A stretch of DNA of 64,000 nt from Bifidobacterium catenulatum PV20-2 (GCF_000800455.1 NZ_CP007456.1:62001-126000), one strand, 5' to 3'; shown: positions 44,971-54,441, counted from the stretch's first letter. The notes: generated by a model from the sequence alone, not told the origin. Numbers and translations are program-made.

Positions 44971-45915
44971 ATGAGCGACGTCACGAACGCAACTGATCCG
45001 ACGCGTGTTCCTGCCGCCAGTGTGTCCGATTCTGGAGAATCGGTCATCCAGATGTCTGTTGGGGCGCTTTCCGTGTCCGATTCGCCAGAATCGGGCACGC
45101 AGGGTGACATGCAGGGAGGTGCGCAGGAGTCGGGGCCGTTGTCCCGCGCGCAGATTCATGTGGGGGAGCCGGAGGGTGAGCCTCTGCTTGACGCGGTGGA
45201 TTTGGTGGCTGGCTATATTCCTGGCGTGAATATTCTCAACGGCGCGTCCCTCACGCTCCACGAGGGCGAGATCGTCGGCATTATCGGCCCGAACGGTGCC
45301 GGCAAGTCCACGTTGCTGAAGTCGCTGTTCGGCCTGGTGCATATTCATTCCGGCAAGCTTCTGCTCAAGGGCGAGGACATCACCAATCTGCGTGCCGACA
45401 AGCTCGTGTCCCGAGGCGTTGGCTTCGTGCCGCAAACCGAAAACGTGTTCCCCAGCCTGACCATTGCGGAAAACATGCATATGGGCGCGTTTCAGGCGCC
45501 GAAACTGTTCAATGAGCGGTTTGACTATGTGTGTTCGATTTTCCCCAAGCTCGGACAGCGTAGGAATCAGCTCGCCGGCCAGCTGTCTGGCGGTGAACGT
45601 CAGATGGTGGCTATGGCCCGGGCCCTGATGATGAAGCCGTCGGTCCTCCTGCTGGACGAGCCTTCCGCGGGCCTGTCGCCAATGCTTCAGGACGAAACCT
45701 TCATCCGCGTGCGTCAGGTCAACAAGGCCGGCGTCTCCGTGGTCATTGTCGAACAGAACGCCCGCCGTTGCCTGCAGATCTGTGATCGTGGCTATGTGCT
45801 CGACCAAGGTCGCAACGCCTACTCTGGCAAGGGCCGTGATTTGATGAACGATCCGAAGGTTGTCTCCTTGTACCTGGGCAATCTGGAAGAGGAGGTCCAG
45901 GAAGAGGACAGGTAG
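44971..45915 (+). CDS. livF: Branched-chain amino acid ABC transporter ATPase LivF
   Basis: A 314-residue ATPase with Walker A GPNGAGKSTLLKS, signature LSGGERQMVAMARALM and Walker B VLLLDEPSAGLSP, all in the short LivF form. LivF is normally about 235 residues. Here the first 75 residues are an added lead containing two palindrome units (residues 18-43) and a Gly/Gln segment. It begins 1 bp after livG with AAGGAGG ahead. The added N-terminus is likely unstructured. Confidence 0.94.
   Translation: MSDVTNATDPTRVPAASVSDSGESVIQMSVGALSVSDSPESGTQGDMQGGAQESGPLSRAQIHVGEPEGEPLLDAVDLVAGYIPGVNILNGASLTLHEGEIVGIIGPNGAGKSTLLKSLFGLVHIHSGKLLLKGEDITNLRADKLVSRGVGFVPQTENVFPSLTIAENMHMGAFQAPKLFNERFDYVCSIFPKLGQRRNQLAGQLSGGERQMVAMARALMMKPSVLLLDEPSAGLSPMLQDETFIRVRQVNKAGVSVVIVEQNARRCLQICDRGYVLDQGRNAYSGKGRDLMNDPKVVSLYLGNLEEEVQEEDR
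45023..45097. repeat. Palindrome array N inside livF (two copies)
   Basis: Copies at 45023-45046 and 45074-45097, 51 bp apart, encoding VSDSGESVIQ and VSDSPESGTQ. Each has one right-arm change (GGTCA, GGGCA), so these look older than the ATPase copies. Confidence 0.92.
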
Positions 45916-46311
45916 CCCCGGTAAATCGCAGAACGGAGCGTATAAGGCCCGTCATCCTCTTCGCTCGAAGCGCTTTCGTGTGCTTTGGAGTGCTTTGGAG
46001 TGCCTTAGAACTCGGATGTCAGTCTCCGTACACGTTACGCGATCTCCTACAAGCCGGAATTTCGGACTCTGAAGCAAGTCTCCGCCGGTGGGGCGGAATA
46101 CCCCCGCCGGCGGTTCCACCATGCCTGAAAACTGACACAAATCCTTGTGTTTCCAACAATTTTCATACTTCATCTCCGGTTAACTTCACGCATACACGTT
46201 CGGTTTCCTCGCAGCCTATAGTGCACCTCAAGATGTTCGAGCAACCTATCTCGGCAATCGTCACCAAGGGTTCGGCAATCAGCGGAGCCAAGAGAGGAAA
46301 TGGTGATTCAT
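45916..46311. other. 396-bp gap between livF and livK
   Basis: No gene is recognised. A GC-rich hairpin lies near 46083-46115 (CCGCCGG and GGGG pairing with CCCC and CCGGCGG), without a T run. A short direct repeat GTGCTTTGGA occurs twice near 45978-45996. livK probably has its own promoter here. Confidence 0.45.
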
Positions 46312-47598
46312 ATGAAGAAGACAAACATGAAGGGCATGAGAAAGCTGTCCATCACCGCCGCCGCAGTAGTGGCCGCCGCGGTCATGGCGCTCGCCGGCTG
46401 TGGCTCCGGCTCCGGAAGCTCCAGCTCCGACGCATCTGGTTCCGGTGCCAAAACCACCAAGTTCGTGCTTGGTGGTCTGTGGCCGGAAACAGGATCCCTG
46501 GCCTATCTGGCACCGCCTGAACTGGCTGCCGAAAAGCTGGCAGTCAAAGACATCAATGACGCCGGTGGCGTACTTGGCAGCAAGGTCACCACCGTGGACG
46601 CTGATACGTCCGATGCTGACCATGCCGACCAGAACACGTCCGCGGCCCAGTCCGTGCTGAGCAAGAACCCATCGTTCATCATCGGTCCGGCTTCCAGCTC
46701 CGTGGTCAAGAACACATACAAGTCCATCACCTCGCAGAACATTCCGATGCTGTCGATGGGGGCCACTTCGGCCGGCTTCTCCGGCCTGTCCGACTACTTC
46801 TTCCGTACCGTGGCACCTGATACTGTGCAGGGCGCGGTCATGGGCAATCTGATCGCGCAGGACGGCGTGCAGAAGCTCGCCATCGCGGTCTTCAACGACG
46901 AATACGGCACCGGTCTGCGCGACACGGTAGTCAAGACCGCTTCCGCGGCGGGCGTCGACATCGTCTACGGCGAAAAGGACACCTTCGATCCGACCGAGAC
47001 GAACTTCTCCTCAATCGCCACCGCCATCAAGGCGTCCAACCCCGACGCGACGCTCGTCATCGCCTTCGACCAGACCAAGCCGTTGCTCAAGGCGCTCGCC
47101 TCCGCCGGGGTCGACACCAAGAAACTGTACTTCGTGGATGGCAACACCTCCGACTATTCGAGCGAACTCGACGCGGGCCTGTTGGAAGGCTCGAAGGGCA
47201 CCATTCCTGGCGTCAACCCGTCCGACGATTTCATCAAGCGTCTCGAATCCACCGGCGTGGATCTGAAGAACACCACCACGTATGGTGCTGAAACCTACGA
47301 TGGCATTATTCTGGCAGCTCTTGCCGCTCAGAAGGGTGGTAGTGCTGACGGCAAGACCATTCAGGCCAATATGGCTGCGGTTTCCGGCGCTAATGGCGGC
47401 GAGAAGTGTGACTCCTACAAGGCTTGCCTTGCTCTGCTGAAGGATGGCAAGGATATCCAGTACCAGGGCCAGACCGGTATCGGACCTTTCAATAAGAACA
47501 ATGATCCGAGTTCTGCGAATATCGGTGTTTACACCTTCGACAAAGACAATAAGCCGGTCTTCGACCACACCCAGTCCGGCGACGTTCCGACCGACTGA
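46312..47598 (+). CDS. livK: Branched-chain amino acid ABC transporter binding lipoprotein LivK
   Basis: A lipoprotein of 428 residues, the periphery-exposed receptor of the Liv transporter. The signal (LSITAAAVVAAAVMALAGC) ends in lipobox LAGC, followed by a Gly/Ser linker. The type I periplasmic fold shows FVLGGLWPETGSLAYLAP, AEKLAVKDINDAGGVLG and IIGPASSSVVKNTYKSI. ATG at 46312 has GGTGAT upstream; ATG at 46300 and GTG at 46303 are alternatives nearer AGAGAGG. It is separated from livHMGF by 396 bp, so it may be expressed at a higher level. A terminator follows. Confidence 0.94.
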   Translation: MKKTNMKGMRKLSITAAAVVAAAVMALAGCGSGSGSSSSDASGSGAKTTKFVLGGLWPETGSLAYLAPPELAAEKLAVKDINDAGGVLGSKVTTVDADTSDADHADQNTSAAQSVLSKNPSFIIGPASSSVVKNTYKSITSQNIPMLSMGATSAGFSGLSDYFFRTVAPDTVQGAVMGNLIAQDGVQKLAIAVFNDEYGTGLRDTVVKTASAAGVDIVYGEKDTFDPTETNFSSIATAIKASNPDATLVIAFDQTKPLLKALASAGVDTKKLYFVDGNTSDYSSELDAGLLEGSKGTIPGVNPSDDFIKRLESTGVDLKNTTTYGAETYDGIILAALAAQKGGSADGKTIQANMAAVSGANGGEKCDSYKACLALLKDGKDIQYQGQTGIGPFNKNNDPSSANIGVYTFDKDNKPVFDHTQSGDVPTD

Positions 47599-47629
47599 TC
47601 GCAATGTAGGTCATCATCAATATAAGAAG

Positions 47630-47670
47630 ACGGCGCAAAGTGAGCGTGGATATCGCAAGCTTTGCGCCGT
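47630..47670 (+). terminator. Terminator downstream of livK
   Basis: An 11-bp perfect stem, ACGGCGCAAAG (47630-47640) with its complement (47660-47670), followed by TTCTTTT. Confidence 0.88.
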
Positions 47671-47861
47671 TTCTTTTGTTGTGTGTAATTGCGATGTTTT
47701 GCAGGATGTTGCGCATGATATATCTTTCATCGATGCAGTATCGGATGAAGTGCGAAACAATAATCCGTACAACGTGATTTCAAGGGAGAAATCAAGGAAA
47801 GTCAAAAAACGAAAATCGAAAAAACTGTGGTGGGGGCCGTCAAACGATATACACACCGGAC

Positions 47862-47879
47862 TGTCGAACAGGTTCGAGA
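47862..47879. promoter_or_regulatory. LacI-type operator upstream of the lacI-family gene
   Basis: TGTCGAACAGGTTCGAGA is an imperfect copy of the TCGAACCGGTTCGA operator seen before the sucrose phosphorylase gene. It lies 94 bp ahead of the regulator start, consistent with autoregulation. The rest of the 374-bp gap holds the livK terminator and nothing else I recognise. Confidence 0.6.
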
Positions 47880-47972
47880 GAATGTGAAAATAAGTATAAT
47901 ATCTCGCGAGAGGCGCGCAGTAAGCGCGTGAGAATACAACGATAGAACAGTGATAACGGGGAAGGTGCGATC

Positions 47973-49058
47973 ATGGTCGGCATGCGCGATGTGGCGAAGA
48001 AGGCCGGGGTGTCTCTGAGCACCGTCTCGCTGGTGGTGAACGGCAACGGGTACGTATCCAACGACATGCGCGACCGCGTGCGTAAGGCCATGCAAGCCCT
48101 CAATTATGTGCCGAACGAGCTTGCCCGCAACCTGTACCACGATCGCACGAATCTGGTCGGCGTCATCGTGCCCACCATCCGTCATCCGTTCTTTGCAACG
48201 TTTACCGCACATCTGCAGCATGCGCTCGCCGCGCAAGGATTACGCACTATGCTGTGCTCTACCGCAGATGAGGCGGACGGCGAAATCCAGTATGTCGACA
48301 TGTTGCGTCGGCACATGATGGACGGCATCGTCATGTGTGCGCACACTTCGCATCCTGGCGATTATTGGACGTCGATTCACCGCCCGATCGTCGCGTTCGA
48401 CCGTGTGCTTGGAGATGGTATTTCGTCGATCGGATCCGACCACGAGCAGGGTGGGCGACTGATTGCGCAGATGCTGATTCGCAATGGTGCCAAACATGTG
48501 GTGATGATTGGCGGTCCGCGAGATCAATTCTTCGATTTGGCTGCGCGCGGAGAAGTTGAGGAAGGATCGTTCGATTTGGGAAAGACCACGTTCCCGACGG
48601 TGCGCTACTACCTCACGTTGGAACAGGAATTGACCTCCGCGGGCGTGAAGTATGAGTATATCGAGGCCGGTGAGGTGATGGATTTCGCCGGCTATCATCG
48701 TGCGGTTGGCCGTGCGCTTGATGGGGTGGCGACCGATGGCGTCGATGCCGTGGTCAGTTCCGATATTGGTGCGTCGTTCTGCGTGCGCGAAGCGTTGAGC
48801 CGCGGAATTTCGATTCCTGACGAGCTGCAGATCGTTGCCTACGATGGCACATATTTGACCGATTTGGCCGGCATGAAACTGACCGCGGTCGCGCAGGATT
48901 TCTCGGCGATCGCACAATCGGCGGCCGACCATATCGTGCAGGCGATTGCCAATGAGGAAGTGGCCGCGGCTAACGCCTCACGCAAGAACATCCCCAAGCC
49001 GTTCGAGCCGAACGTGCTTATTCCCATGACGCTGGTGCCAGGCGATACCACGCGTTGA
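47973..49058 (+). CDS. LacI-family regulator of sucrose/sugar utilisation
   Basis: A 361-residue repressor. Residues 4-52 are the LacI helix-turn-helix and hinge (MRDVAKKAGVSLSTVSLVVNGNGYVSNDMRDRVRKAMQALNYVPN). The rest is a sugar-binding type I fold (LVGVIVPTIRHPFFATFTAHLQHAL). It is followed after 224 bp by sucrose phosphorylase. The matching palindromes lie before its own gene, before the phosphorylase and before the ABC transporter. It should release these on binding a sugar; sucrose or a related sugar phosphate is the natural candidate. Confidence 0.92.
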   Translation: MVGMRDVAKKAGVSLSTVSLVVNGNGYVSNDMRDRVRKAMQALNYVPNELARNLYHDRTNLVGVIVPTIRHPFFATFTAHLQHALAAQGLRTMLCSTADEADGEIQYVDMLRRHMMDGIVMCAHTSHPGDYWTSIHRPIVAFDRVLGDGISSIGSDHEQGGRLIAQMLIRNGAKHVVMIGGPRDQFFDLAARGEVEEGSFDLGKTTFPTVRYYLTLEQELTSAGVKYEYIEAGEVMDFAGYHRAVGRALDGVATDGVDAVVSSDIGASFCVREALSRGISIPDELQIVAYDGTYLTDLAGMKLTAVAQDFSAIAQSAADHIVQAIANEEVAAANASRKNIPKPFEPNVLIPMTLVPGDTTR

Positions 49059-49115
49059 TGCTGCGCGTTGGAACGCTGAGTGGGGATCGGACAGGCTGGG
49101 CTGCGTAGAACACCG

Positions 49116-49198
49116 CATCAAACCGGTTCGACACGCGCATTTCGCTGCGTGACTGGACATTGATGCCCCTCTCGAGGTAATATCGAACCGGTTCGATA
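49116..49198. promoter_or_regulatory. Two LacI-type operators upstream of sucrose phosphorylase
   Basis: CATCAAACCGGTTCGACA at 49116-49133 and the perfect palindrome TATCGAACCGGTTCGATA at 49181-49198 share the CCGG centre typical of LacI-family operators. They are 65 bp apart and lie between the regulator and the phosphorylase start. Confidence 0.82.
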
Positions 49199-49282
49199 CA
49201 TACGTGAGTATGCAAATACGTAAACAACAAACAGGCAGACGCGCACACATTGCACCCGCGCCCATGAGCCAAGGGAGGTCCC

Positions 49283-50797
49283 ATGAAAAACAAAGTGCAA
49301 CTCATCACTTACGCCGCTCGTCTCGGCGATGGCACTCTTAGTTCGATGACCGACATCCTGCGCACCCGCTTCGACGGCGTGTATGACGGCGTGCATATCC
49401 TGCCGTTCTTCACTCCGTTCGATGGTGCGGATGCAGGCTTCGACCCGATCGACCACACCAAAGTCGACCCGCGTCTCGGCAGCTGGGACGACGTTGCTGA
49501 ACTTTCCAAGACCCACGGCATCATGGTCGATGCCATCGTCAACCACATGAGCTGGGAATCCAAGCAGTTCCAAGACGTGCTTGAAAAAGGTGAGGAATCC
49601 GAGTATTACCCGATGTTTCTGACCATGAGCTCCGTCTTCCCGAACGGCGCCACCGAAGAGGATCTGGCCGGTATCTACCGTCCGCGCCCGGGCCTGCCGT
49701 TCACCCACTACAAGTTCGCAGGCAAGACCCGCCTGGTTTGGGTCAGCTTCACCCCGCAGCAGGTTGATATTGACACCGATTCCGACAAGGGCTGGGAATA
49801 CCTCATGTCCATCTTCGATCAGATGGCCGCATCCCACGTCAGCTACATTCGTCTCGACGCCGTCGGCTACGGCGCCAAGGAAGCTGGCACGAGCTGCTTC
49901 ATGACCCCGAAGACATTCAAGCTCATCTCCCGCCTGCGTGAAGAGGGTGTCAAGCGCGGTCTAGAAATCCTCATCGAAGTGCATTCCTACTACAAGAAGC
50001 AGGTTGAGATTGCATCGAAGGTCGATCGCGTCTACGATTTCGCGCTTCCGCCGCTGCTGCTGCATTCGTTGAACACCGGTCACGTTGAGCCGGTCGCGCA
50101 TTGGACCGACATCCGTCCGAACAATGCCGTCACCGTACTCGATACGCATGATGGCATCGGAGTGATCGATATTGGTTCCGACCAGTTGGATCGTTCGCTC
50201 AAGGGGCTCGTGCCTGATGAGGACGTTGACAATCTCGTCAACACCATTCACGCGAACACGCATGGCGAATCGCAGGCCGCTACCGGCGCTGCCGCGTCCA
50301 ATCTTGATCTGTATCAGGTCAACAGCACCTACTACTCGGCGCTAGGATGCAACGATCAGCACTATATTGCGGCTCGCGCAGTGCAGTTCTTCCTGCCAGG
50401 CGTTCCACAGGTCTACTATGTTGGCGCGCTTGCCGGCAAGAACGACATGGAGCTGCTGCGCAAGACCAACAATGGCCGCGATATCAATCGTCATTACTAT
50501 TCCACTGCTGAGATCGACGAGAATCTGCAGCGTCCGGTGGTGAAGGCGTTGAATGCGCTCGCCAAGTTCCGCAATGAGCTTGACGCGTTCGACGGAACCT
50601 TTTCGTACAGCGCCGACGGTGACGCGTCCATCAGCTTCACGTGGAAGGGCGCAACTACCGAGGCCACGCTCACCTTCGAGCCGGGTCGCGGTCTTGGTGT
50701 GGAGAACACCACGCCGGTCGCCACGCTCGCATGGCGTGATTCCGCGGGCGAACATCGTACGGACGATCTGATCACCAACCCACCGGTCGTCGCTTGA
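49283..50797 (+). CDS. Sucrose phosphorylase (GH13 subfamily 18)
   Basis: A 504-residue cytoplasmic enzyme converting sucrose and phosphate to glucose 1-phosphate and fructose, which saves ATP before the phosphoketolase pathway. Length and numbering equal the B. adolescentis enzyme: nucleophile D192 (RLDAVGYG), acid/base E232 (EVHSYY) and transition-state stabiliser D290 (LDTHDG). The ATG follows GGGAGG. It is controlled by the LacI operators upstream and ends at a hairpin terminator. Confidence 0.97.
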   Translation: MKNKVQLITYAARLGDGTLSSMTDILRTRFDGVYDGVHILPFFTPFDGADAGFDPIDHTKVDPRLGSWDDVAELSKTHGIMVDAIVNHMSWESKQFQDVLEKGEESEYYPMFLTMSSVFPNGATEEDLAGIYRPRPGLPFTHYKFAGKTRLVWVSFTPQQVDIDTDSDKGWEYLMSIFDQMAASHVSYIRLDAVGYGAKEAGTSCFMTPKTFKLISRLREEGVKRGLEILIEVHSYYKKQVEIASKVDRVYDFALPPLLLHSLNTGHVEPVAHWTDIRPNNAVTVLDTHDGIGVIDIGSDQLDRSLKGLVPDEDVDNLVNTIHANTHGESQAATGAAASNLDLYQVNSTYYSALGCNDQHYIAARAVQFFLPGVPQVYYVGALAGKNDMELLRKTNNGRDINRHYYSTAEIDENLQRPVVKALNALAKFRNELDAFDGTFSYSADGDASISFTWKGATTEATLTFEPGRGLGVENTTPVATLAWRDSAGEHRTDDLITNPPVVA

Positions 50798-50821
50798 TCG
50801 CGCGTGCATCCATAAATCTGT

Positions 50822-50861
50822 AATCGTCCTTCTTGTCACCTCTCCTTCAGGAAGGACGATT
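50822..50861 (+). terminator. Hairpin terminator downstream of sucrose phosphorylase
   Basis: AATCGTCCTTC (50822-50832) pairs with GAAGGACGATT (50851-50861). The T tract after it is weak, so some readthrough into the YesL-like gene is possible. Confidence 0.7.
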
Positions 50862-50936
50862 CGCATTCTGGTTCTCAAGAAATCGTTTTTCCCGAGAATC
50901 AGCTGAAATCCAAGCACAAACGGGTAAGGTGAGCAT

Positions 50937-51593
50937 ATGTCAAAGATGTCAAAGCTCTTCGATCAAAACAACATGTTTTTCACCATCATGGGCGTGCTGT
51001 TCGATCTGATTATTCTCAACGTGCTTACGCTGCTGTGCTGCCTGCCGATCGTTACGGCGGGCGCTTCGTTTACGGCGATGCACGGTGTGCTCTGGCGCAT
51101 GGTTCGTCATGAGGAAACGTACGTGGCACGACAGTTTTTCGACTCATTCAAACGTAATCTCAAGCAGTCGTTGTTGCCGTGGCTTGTGTTCTTGTTAGCG
51201 GCGGTTGTGCTGGTGATTGATGGCATGCTCGCTTGGTCCATGGGGTCGATGCGCGGACCTCTGGTGGCGTGCGTCGCGTTCGTGGGATTGGTGATTATTG
51301 CGATTGCGCAGTATTTCTTCCCATTGCTTTCTCGCTATGAGAATCCGACTTCCGTAACGCTGAAGAACGCGACGAAGCTTGCGTTCGGCTTTTTTCCGCG
51401 CACGCTGTGCATGCTGGTGATCTTGGCCGCGTTCGCTGTGCTGTATGCGCAGTTTTTCATCTATATGATTCCGCTACTGGTTTTGATGGGCGTTACGTTG
51501 CCGCAATACTGCTGCTCGTGGATCTACAACTGGATTTTCCGTCGCATCGACGGTGAAATCGACGCTAAAGGCCACAAAGTAGCGCAATCCTAA
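50937..51593 (+). CDS. YesL-like DUF624 membrane protein
   Basis: A 218-residue membrane protein with five hydrophobic segments. The N-terminus FFTIMGVLFDLIILNVLTLLCCLPIVTAGASFTAMHGVLWRM is the DUF624/YesL signature. Such proteins are commonly encoded beside CUT1 sugar ABC transporters, and here one starts 600 bp downstream. Their function is unknown; an accessory role in uptake is inferred from context. It ends at a strong terminator. Confidence 0.88.
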   Translation: MSKMSKLFDQNNMFFTIMGVLFDLIILNVLTLLCCLPIVTAGASFTAMHGVLWRMVRHEETYVARQFFDSFKRNLKQSLLPWLVFLLAAVVLVIDGMLAWSMGSMRGPLVACVAFVGLVIIAIAQYFFPLLSRYENPTSVTLKNATKLAFGFFPRTLCMLVILAAFAVLYAQFFIYMIPLLVLMGVTLPQYCCSWIYNWIFRRIDGEIDAKGHKVAQS

Positions 51594-51607
51594 AGTTACG
51601 TACGTGC

Positions 51608-51652
51608 AAAAGGCCGTTCTGGGAATCTGCCGGATTTCCAGAACGGCCTTTT
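51608..51652 (+). terminator. Terminator of the YesL-like gene
   Basis: A stem of about 20 bp with one mismatch (AAAAGGCCGTTCTGG at the 5' side, CCAGAACGGCCTTTT at the 3' side), ending in TTTTCT. Confidence 0.9.
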
Positions 51653-51676
51653 CTCATATTCAGCACCTCATAAGAA

Positions 51677-51700
51677 TGTCTGTTTCTGCAGAATCGGACA
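51677..51700. repeat. Palindrome O: single dyad
   Basis: One copy (left arm TGTCTGTTTCT) 25 bp after the YesL-like terminator. Confidence 0.88.
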
Positions 51701-51990
51701 TCCGGGCGGTGTGGAATCAGCAGGGGAGGATGGCGGTGCTGCGGGCTGGGACATGCAGTTGGTTGCTGTCGAAGATCGCGGGGCTGCTGATGTTCAGCAG
51801 TACTGGTTTTGCTGCTTCTTGTGTTGGTGAGCCTGCTTGCAATAAATTTTCCGTTTTGTGTGTCTTTGATAATGATTCACCGGTGTATCGCAACGTTGTA
51901 TATGTCGATAGATATATCGGCGATGATTTTCCGTCATTATGGTCTGTTCGAGGTATATTTGATGCGCTCGAAATGTTAACGTTTGCAATA

Positions 51991-52078
51991 CGTCAATCGA
52001 TTGACGCGACACGCCGGCAAACGGTACCGTGCACAACGTTTCTCGAACCGGTTTGACGACTATCGAACCGGTTTGATA
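51991..52078. promoter_or_regulatory. Cluster of three LacI-type operators ahead of the sugar ABC transporter
   Basis: CGTCAATCGATTGACG (51991-52006) has a TCGA centre and may bind a different LacI protein. TCTCGAACCGGTTTGACG (52041-52058) and TATCGAACCGGTTTGATA (52061-52078) match the phosphorylase operators and lie exactly 20 bp apart. The rest of the 598-bp gap holds a terminator, one palindrome and no gene. Confidence 0.8.
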
Positions 52079-52191
52079 TCCTGTATGCCAAGGACGGAGA
52101 AATTCCGACAACGCGAGTCGGAGATTCGCCTCCTTTATCACCTCATTGGGCAGGGCTGCTCAGTGAATAGTGGGTAGAAAGGGATTGGAAA

Positions 52192-53478
52192 ATGAGCAAG
52201 TTCTCTTCTTGGAAGAAAGCTGGCACCGCTATCGTCGCAACGCTGATGACCGTTGGCATGCTGGGAGCATGCGGATCGTCGTCCAGCTCCAGCGGCACCA
52301 AGATCACCATCTTCAACTCCAAGGTTGAAATCGAAAGCCAAATGGAAGACATGGCTGCGAAGTATTCCAAGGAAAAGGGCGTAGACGTTGAGGTCTATTA
52401 TTCCAACGACACCGTCGCAGCACACCTAGCCACCAAGTACGCCTCCAAGGATCCGTACACCATCTCCATGGTCGACGCCAAGGACATCTACTCCTTGGCC
52501 AACGAGCATGCAATCGACCTGTCTGACCAGGATTGGGTCAAGGACACTGACTACGCCATCAGCATCGACGGCAAAACCTATGGCTTCCCGGTTTCCGTCG
52601 AAGCCCGTGGCCTGATCTACAATGCTGACGCCATCAAGAAGGTCACCGGTAAGGAATTCAAGCCTGAGAACTACAAGACCCTTGACGAATTCAAGGATCT
52701 CATCGACGAGCTCAAGGCCGGTGGCATGAAGTCCCCGACCGGCGTCATGAAGGAAGACTGGTCCCTCGCCGCGCACTTCCTGCCGGAAGTCTATGAGGAG
52801 CAGGAAGACCCGGATGCCTTCTGCTATGAGCTCAAGGACGGCAAGGTTGACCTCGGCTCCAACGCCAAGTGGAACTCCCTGATGGACTTCTTCGACGTGA
52901 TGAAGGACAACAACTACGCCAAGTCCTCCGCCATCTCCGCCGAGCGTGAGGTGACTGAGCAGAAACTGGCCGAGGGCGAAATTGCTTTCATGTTCGGCGG
53001 CAACTGGGATTGGTCCGTGCTTAACCAGTACGATTACACCGAGAACATGGGCCTCATGCCGGTTCCGCAGAACACCGATGACGGCTCCAATGAGAAGCTC
53101 GTCGGCGGCGGCTCCAAGTATTTCTTCATCGACTCCTCCGACAACACCTCCGACGAGCAGCGTAAGGCCGCCAAGGACTTCCTGAACTGGCTTGCCGAAG
53201 ACAAGGAAGGTCAGGAGTTCATCTCCAAGGATGCCGCTCTGATCTCCCCGTTCAAGAACAACAGTATCGAAGCGGCCGATCCGCTGGGCAAGTCCGTGAA
53301 GTCCTATGCCGACGAAGGCAAGCTTATCGACAACTACAACTACCTGCCGGATGATCATTACTCCGTGTTGGGTGCCAAGTTCCAGAAGTGGCTTGCCGGC
53401 GATGAGAATCGTGCAACCCTCGCCAAGGACATCGAGACCTACTGGAAGTCCGCCAAGTTTACTGGCGCAACCGCCTGA
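52192..53478 (+). CDS. Sugar ABC transporter substrate-binding lipoprotein (CUT1)
   Basis: A 428-residue lipoprotein with lipobox MLGAC at the end of the signal (KAGTAIVATLMTVGMLGAC). The fold is the extracellular sugar-binding type (KITIFNSKVEIESQMEDMAAKYSKEKGVDVEV, then FMFGGNWDWSVLNQY). AAAGGG precedes the ATG. It is the first gene of an operon with two permeases and no ATPase gene, as usual for CUT1 systems sharing MsiK-type ATPases. Operators shared with sucrose phosphorylase suggest sucrose or a fructosyl/glucosyl oligosaccharide as substrate. Confidence 0.92.
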   Translation: MSKFSSWKKAGTAIVATLMTVGMLGACGSSSSSSGTKITIFNSKVEIESQMEDMAAKYSKEKGVDVEVYYSNDTVAAHLATKYASKDPYTISMVDAKDIYSLANEHAIDLSDQDWVKDTDYAISIDGKTYGFPVSVEARGLIYNADAIKKVTGKEFKPENYKTLDEFKDLIDELKAGGMKSPTGVMKEDWSLAAHFLPEVYEEQEDPDAFCYELKDGKVDLGSNAKWNSLMDFFDVMKDNNYAKSSAISAEREVTEQKLAEGEIAFMFGGNWDWSVLNQYDYTENMGLMPVPQNTDDGSNEKLVGGGSKYFFIDSSDNTSDEQRKAAKDFLNWLAEDKEGQEFISKDAALISPFKNNSIEAADPLGKSVKSYADEGKLIDNYNYLPDDHYSVLGAKFQKWLAGDENRATLAKDIETYWKSAKFTGATA

Positions 53479-53503
53479 ACCCACTAATAAGGCAACATGA
53501 TGC

Positions 53504-53535
53504 AAGGTCCGCAGTTAACATCGACTGCGGGCCTT
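53504..53535 (+). promoter_or_regulatory. Intercistronic hairpin between binding protein and permease
   Basis: A 12-bp stem with one G-T pair (AAGGTCCGCAGT with ACTGCGGGCCTT) around an 8-base loop, without T run. Such hairpins keep binding-protein mRNA at a higher level than permease mRNA. Confidence 0.7.
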
Positions 53536-53562
53536 ACATCCCCGTCCAGAATGGGATCCATC

Positions 53563-54441
53563 ATGAAACAAAACAAGCTTTCTTATAAGATCAGCCAGTT
53601 TCTGATGTTCGGTGGTCCGGCGACGATTCTTTTCTTCGCCGTGGTGATCCTGCCGTTCTTCTATGGCCTCTATCTGACATTCACCAGCTGGGACGGCGTT
53701 TCGACAACGAAGCCGTTCGTCGGTCTCGAAAACTACAAGGCGGCTCTTGCCGACACCGCATATTGGCAGTCGCTTGGACGCACCTTCATCTACTCCGTCA
53801 TCGCCGTCATCCTCACCAACATCGTCGCCTTTCTGCTGGCCTACCTCGTGACCAGCGGCATCAAGGGACAGAACTTCTTCCGTGCGGGCTTCTTCATTCC
53901 GAACCTCATCGGCGGCATCGTTCTGGGCTACGTGTGGAAGTTCGTCTTCAACCGCGCATTCGTGGCCATCGCCGAAGCAGCGACGCAAACAGACCACGCA
54001 TCGCTGCTCTCCACGCCAAACGGCGCAATGCTCTGCTTGATTCTCGTTTCGGTCTGGCAGTATGCAGGCTACATGATGCTGATCTATGTGGCAGGCTTCA
54101 TGAGCGTTGACCAGAGCCTGAAGGAAGCGGCCATGATCGATGGCTGCAACAAGGGCAAGGCCATGTGGCACGTGGTCATCCCGCTGATGCGCTCCTCCTT
54201 CGTTCAGTGCATCTTTCTGAGCACCACCCGTTGCTTCATGGTGTACGACCTGAACCTTTCGCTTACCAAAGGCGAACCGTTCAACCAGTCGGTGCTCGCA
54301 GCAATGCACGTCTACAACCAGGCATTCGTTTACAAGAACTATGGCACCGGTCAGGCGGAGGCGTTGGTCCTCTTCATCGTCTGCGCAGTGATCGGCATGC
54401 TGCAGGTGTACTTCGGCAAGAAGGGTGAGGTGGCAGCATAA
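53563..54441 (+). CDS. Sugar ABC transporter permease (CUT1, MalF-like)
   Basis: A 292-residue permease with six hydrophobic segments (ATILFFAVVILPFFYGLYLTF first). The coupling EAA loop is SLKEAAMIDGCNKGKAMWHVVIPLMR, standard for CUT1. The start at 53563 gives the family N-terminus; earlier in-frame ATGs overlap the hairpin. Its stop overlaps the next permease start by one base (TAATG). Confidence 0.92.
   Translation: MKQNKLSYKISQFLMFGGPATILFFAVVILPFFYGLYLTFTSWDGVSTTKPFVGLENYKAALADTAYWQSLGRTFIYSVIAVILTNIVAFLLAYLVTSGIKGQNFFRAGFFIPNLIGGIVLGYVWKFVFNRAFVAIAEAATQTDHASLLSTPNGAMLCLILVSVWQYAGYMMLIYVAGFMSVDQSLKEAAMIDGCNKGKAMWHVVIPLMRSSFVQCIFLSTTRCFMVYDLNLSLTKGEPFNQSVLAAMHVYNQAFVYKNYGTGQAEALVLFIVCAVIGMLQVYFGKKGEVAA

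Noticed and set aside
51604..52056. 150-codon plus-strand frame between YesL-like gene and sugar ABC operon
   Set aside because: It starts in a terminator, crosses a palindrome and three operators, and shows no protein-like composition.
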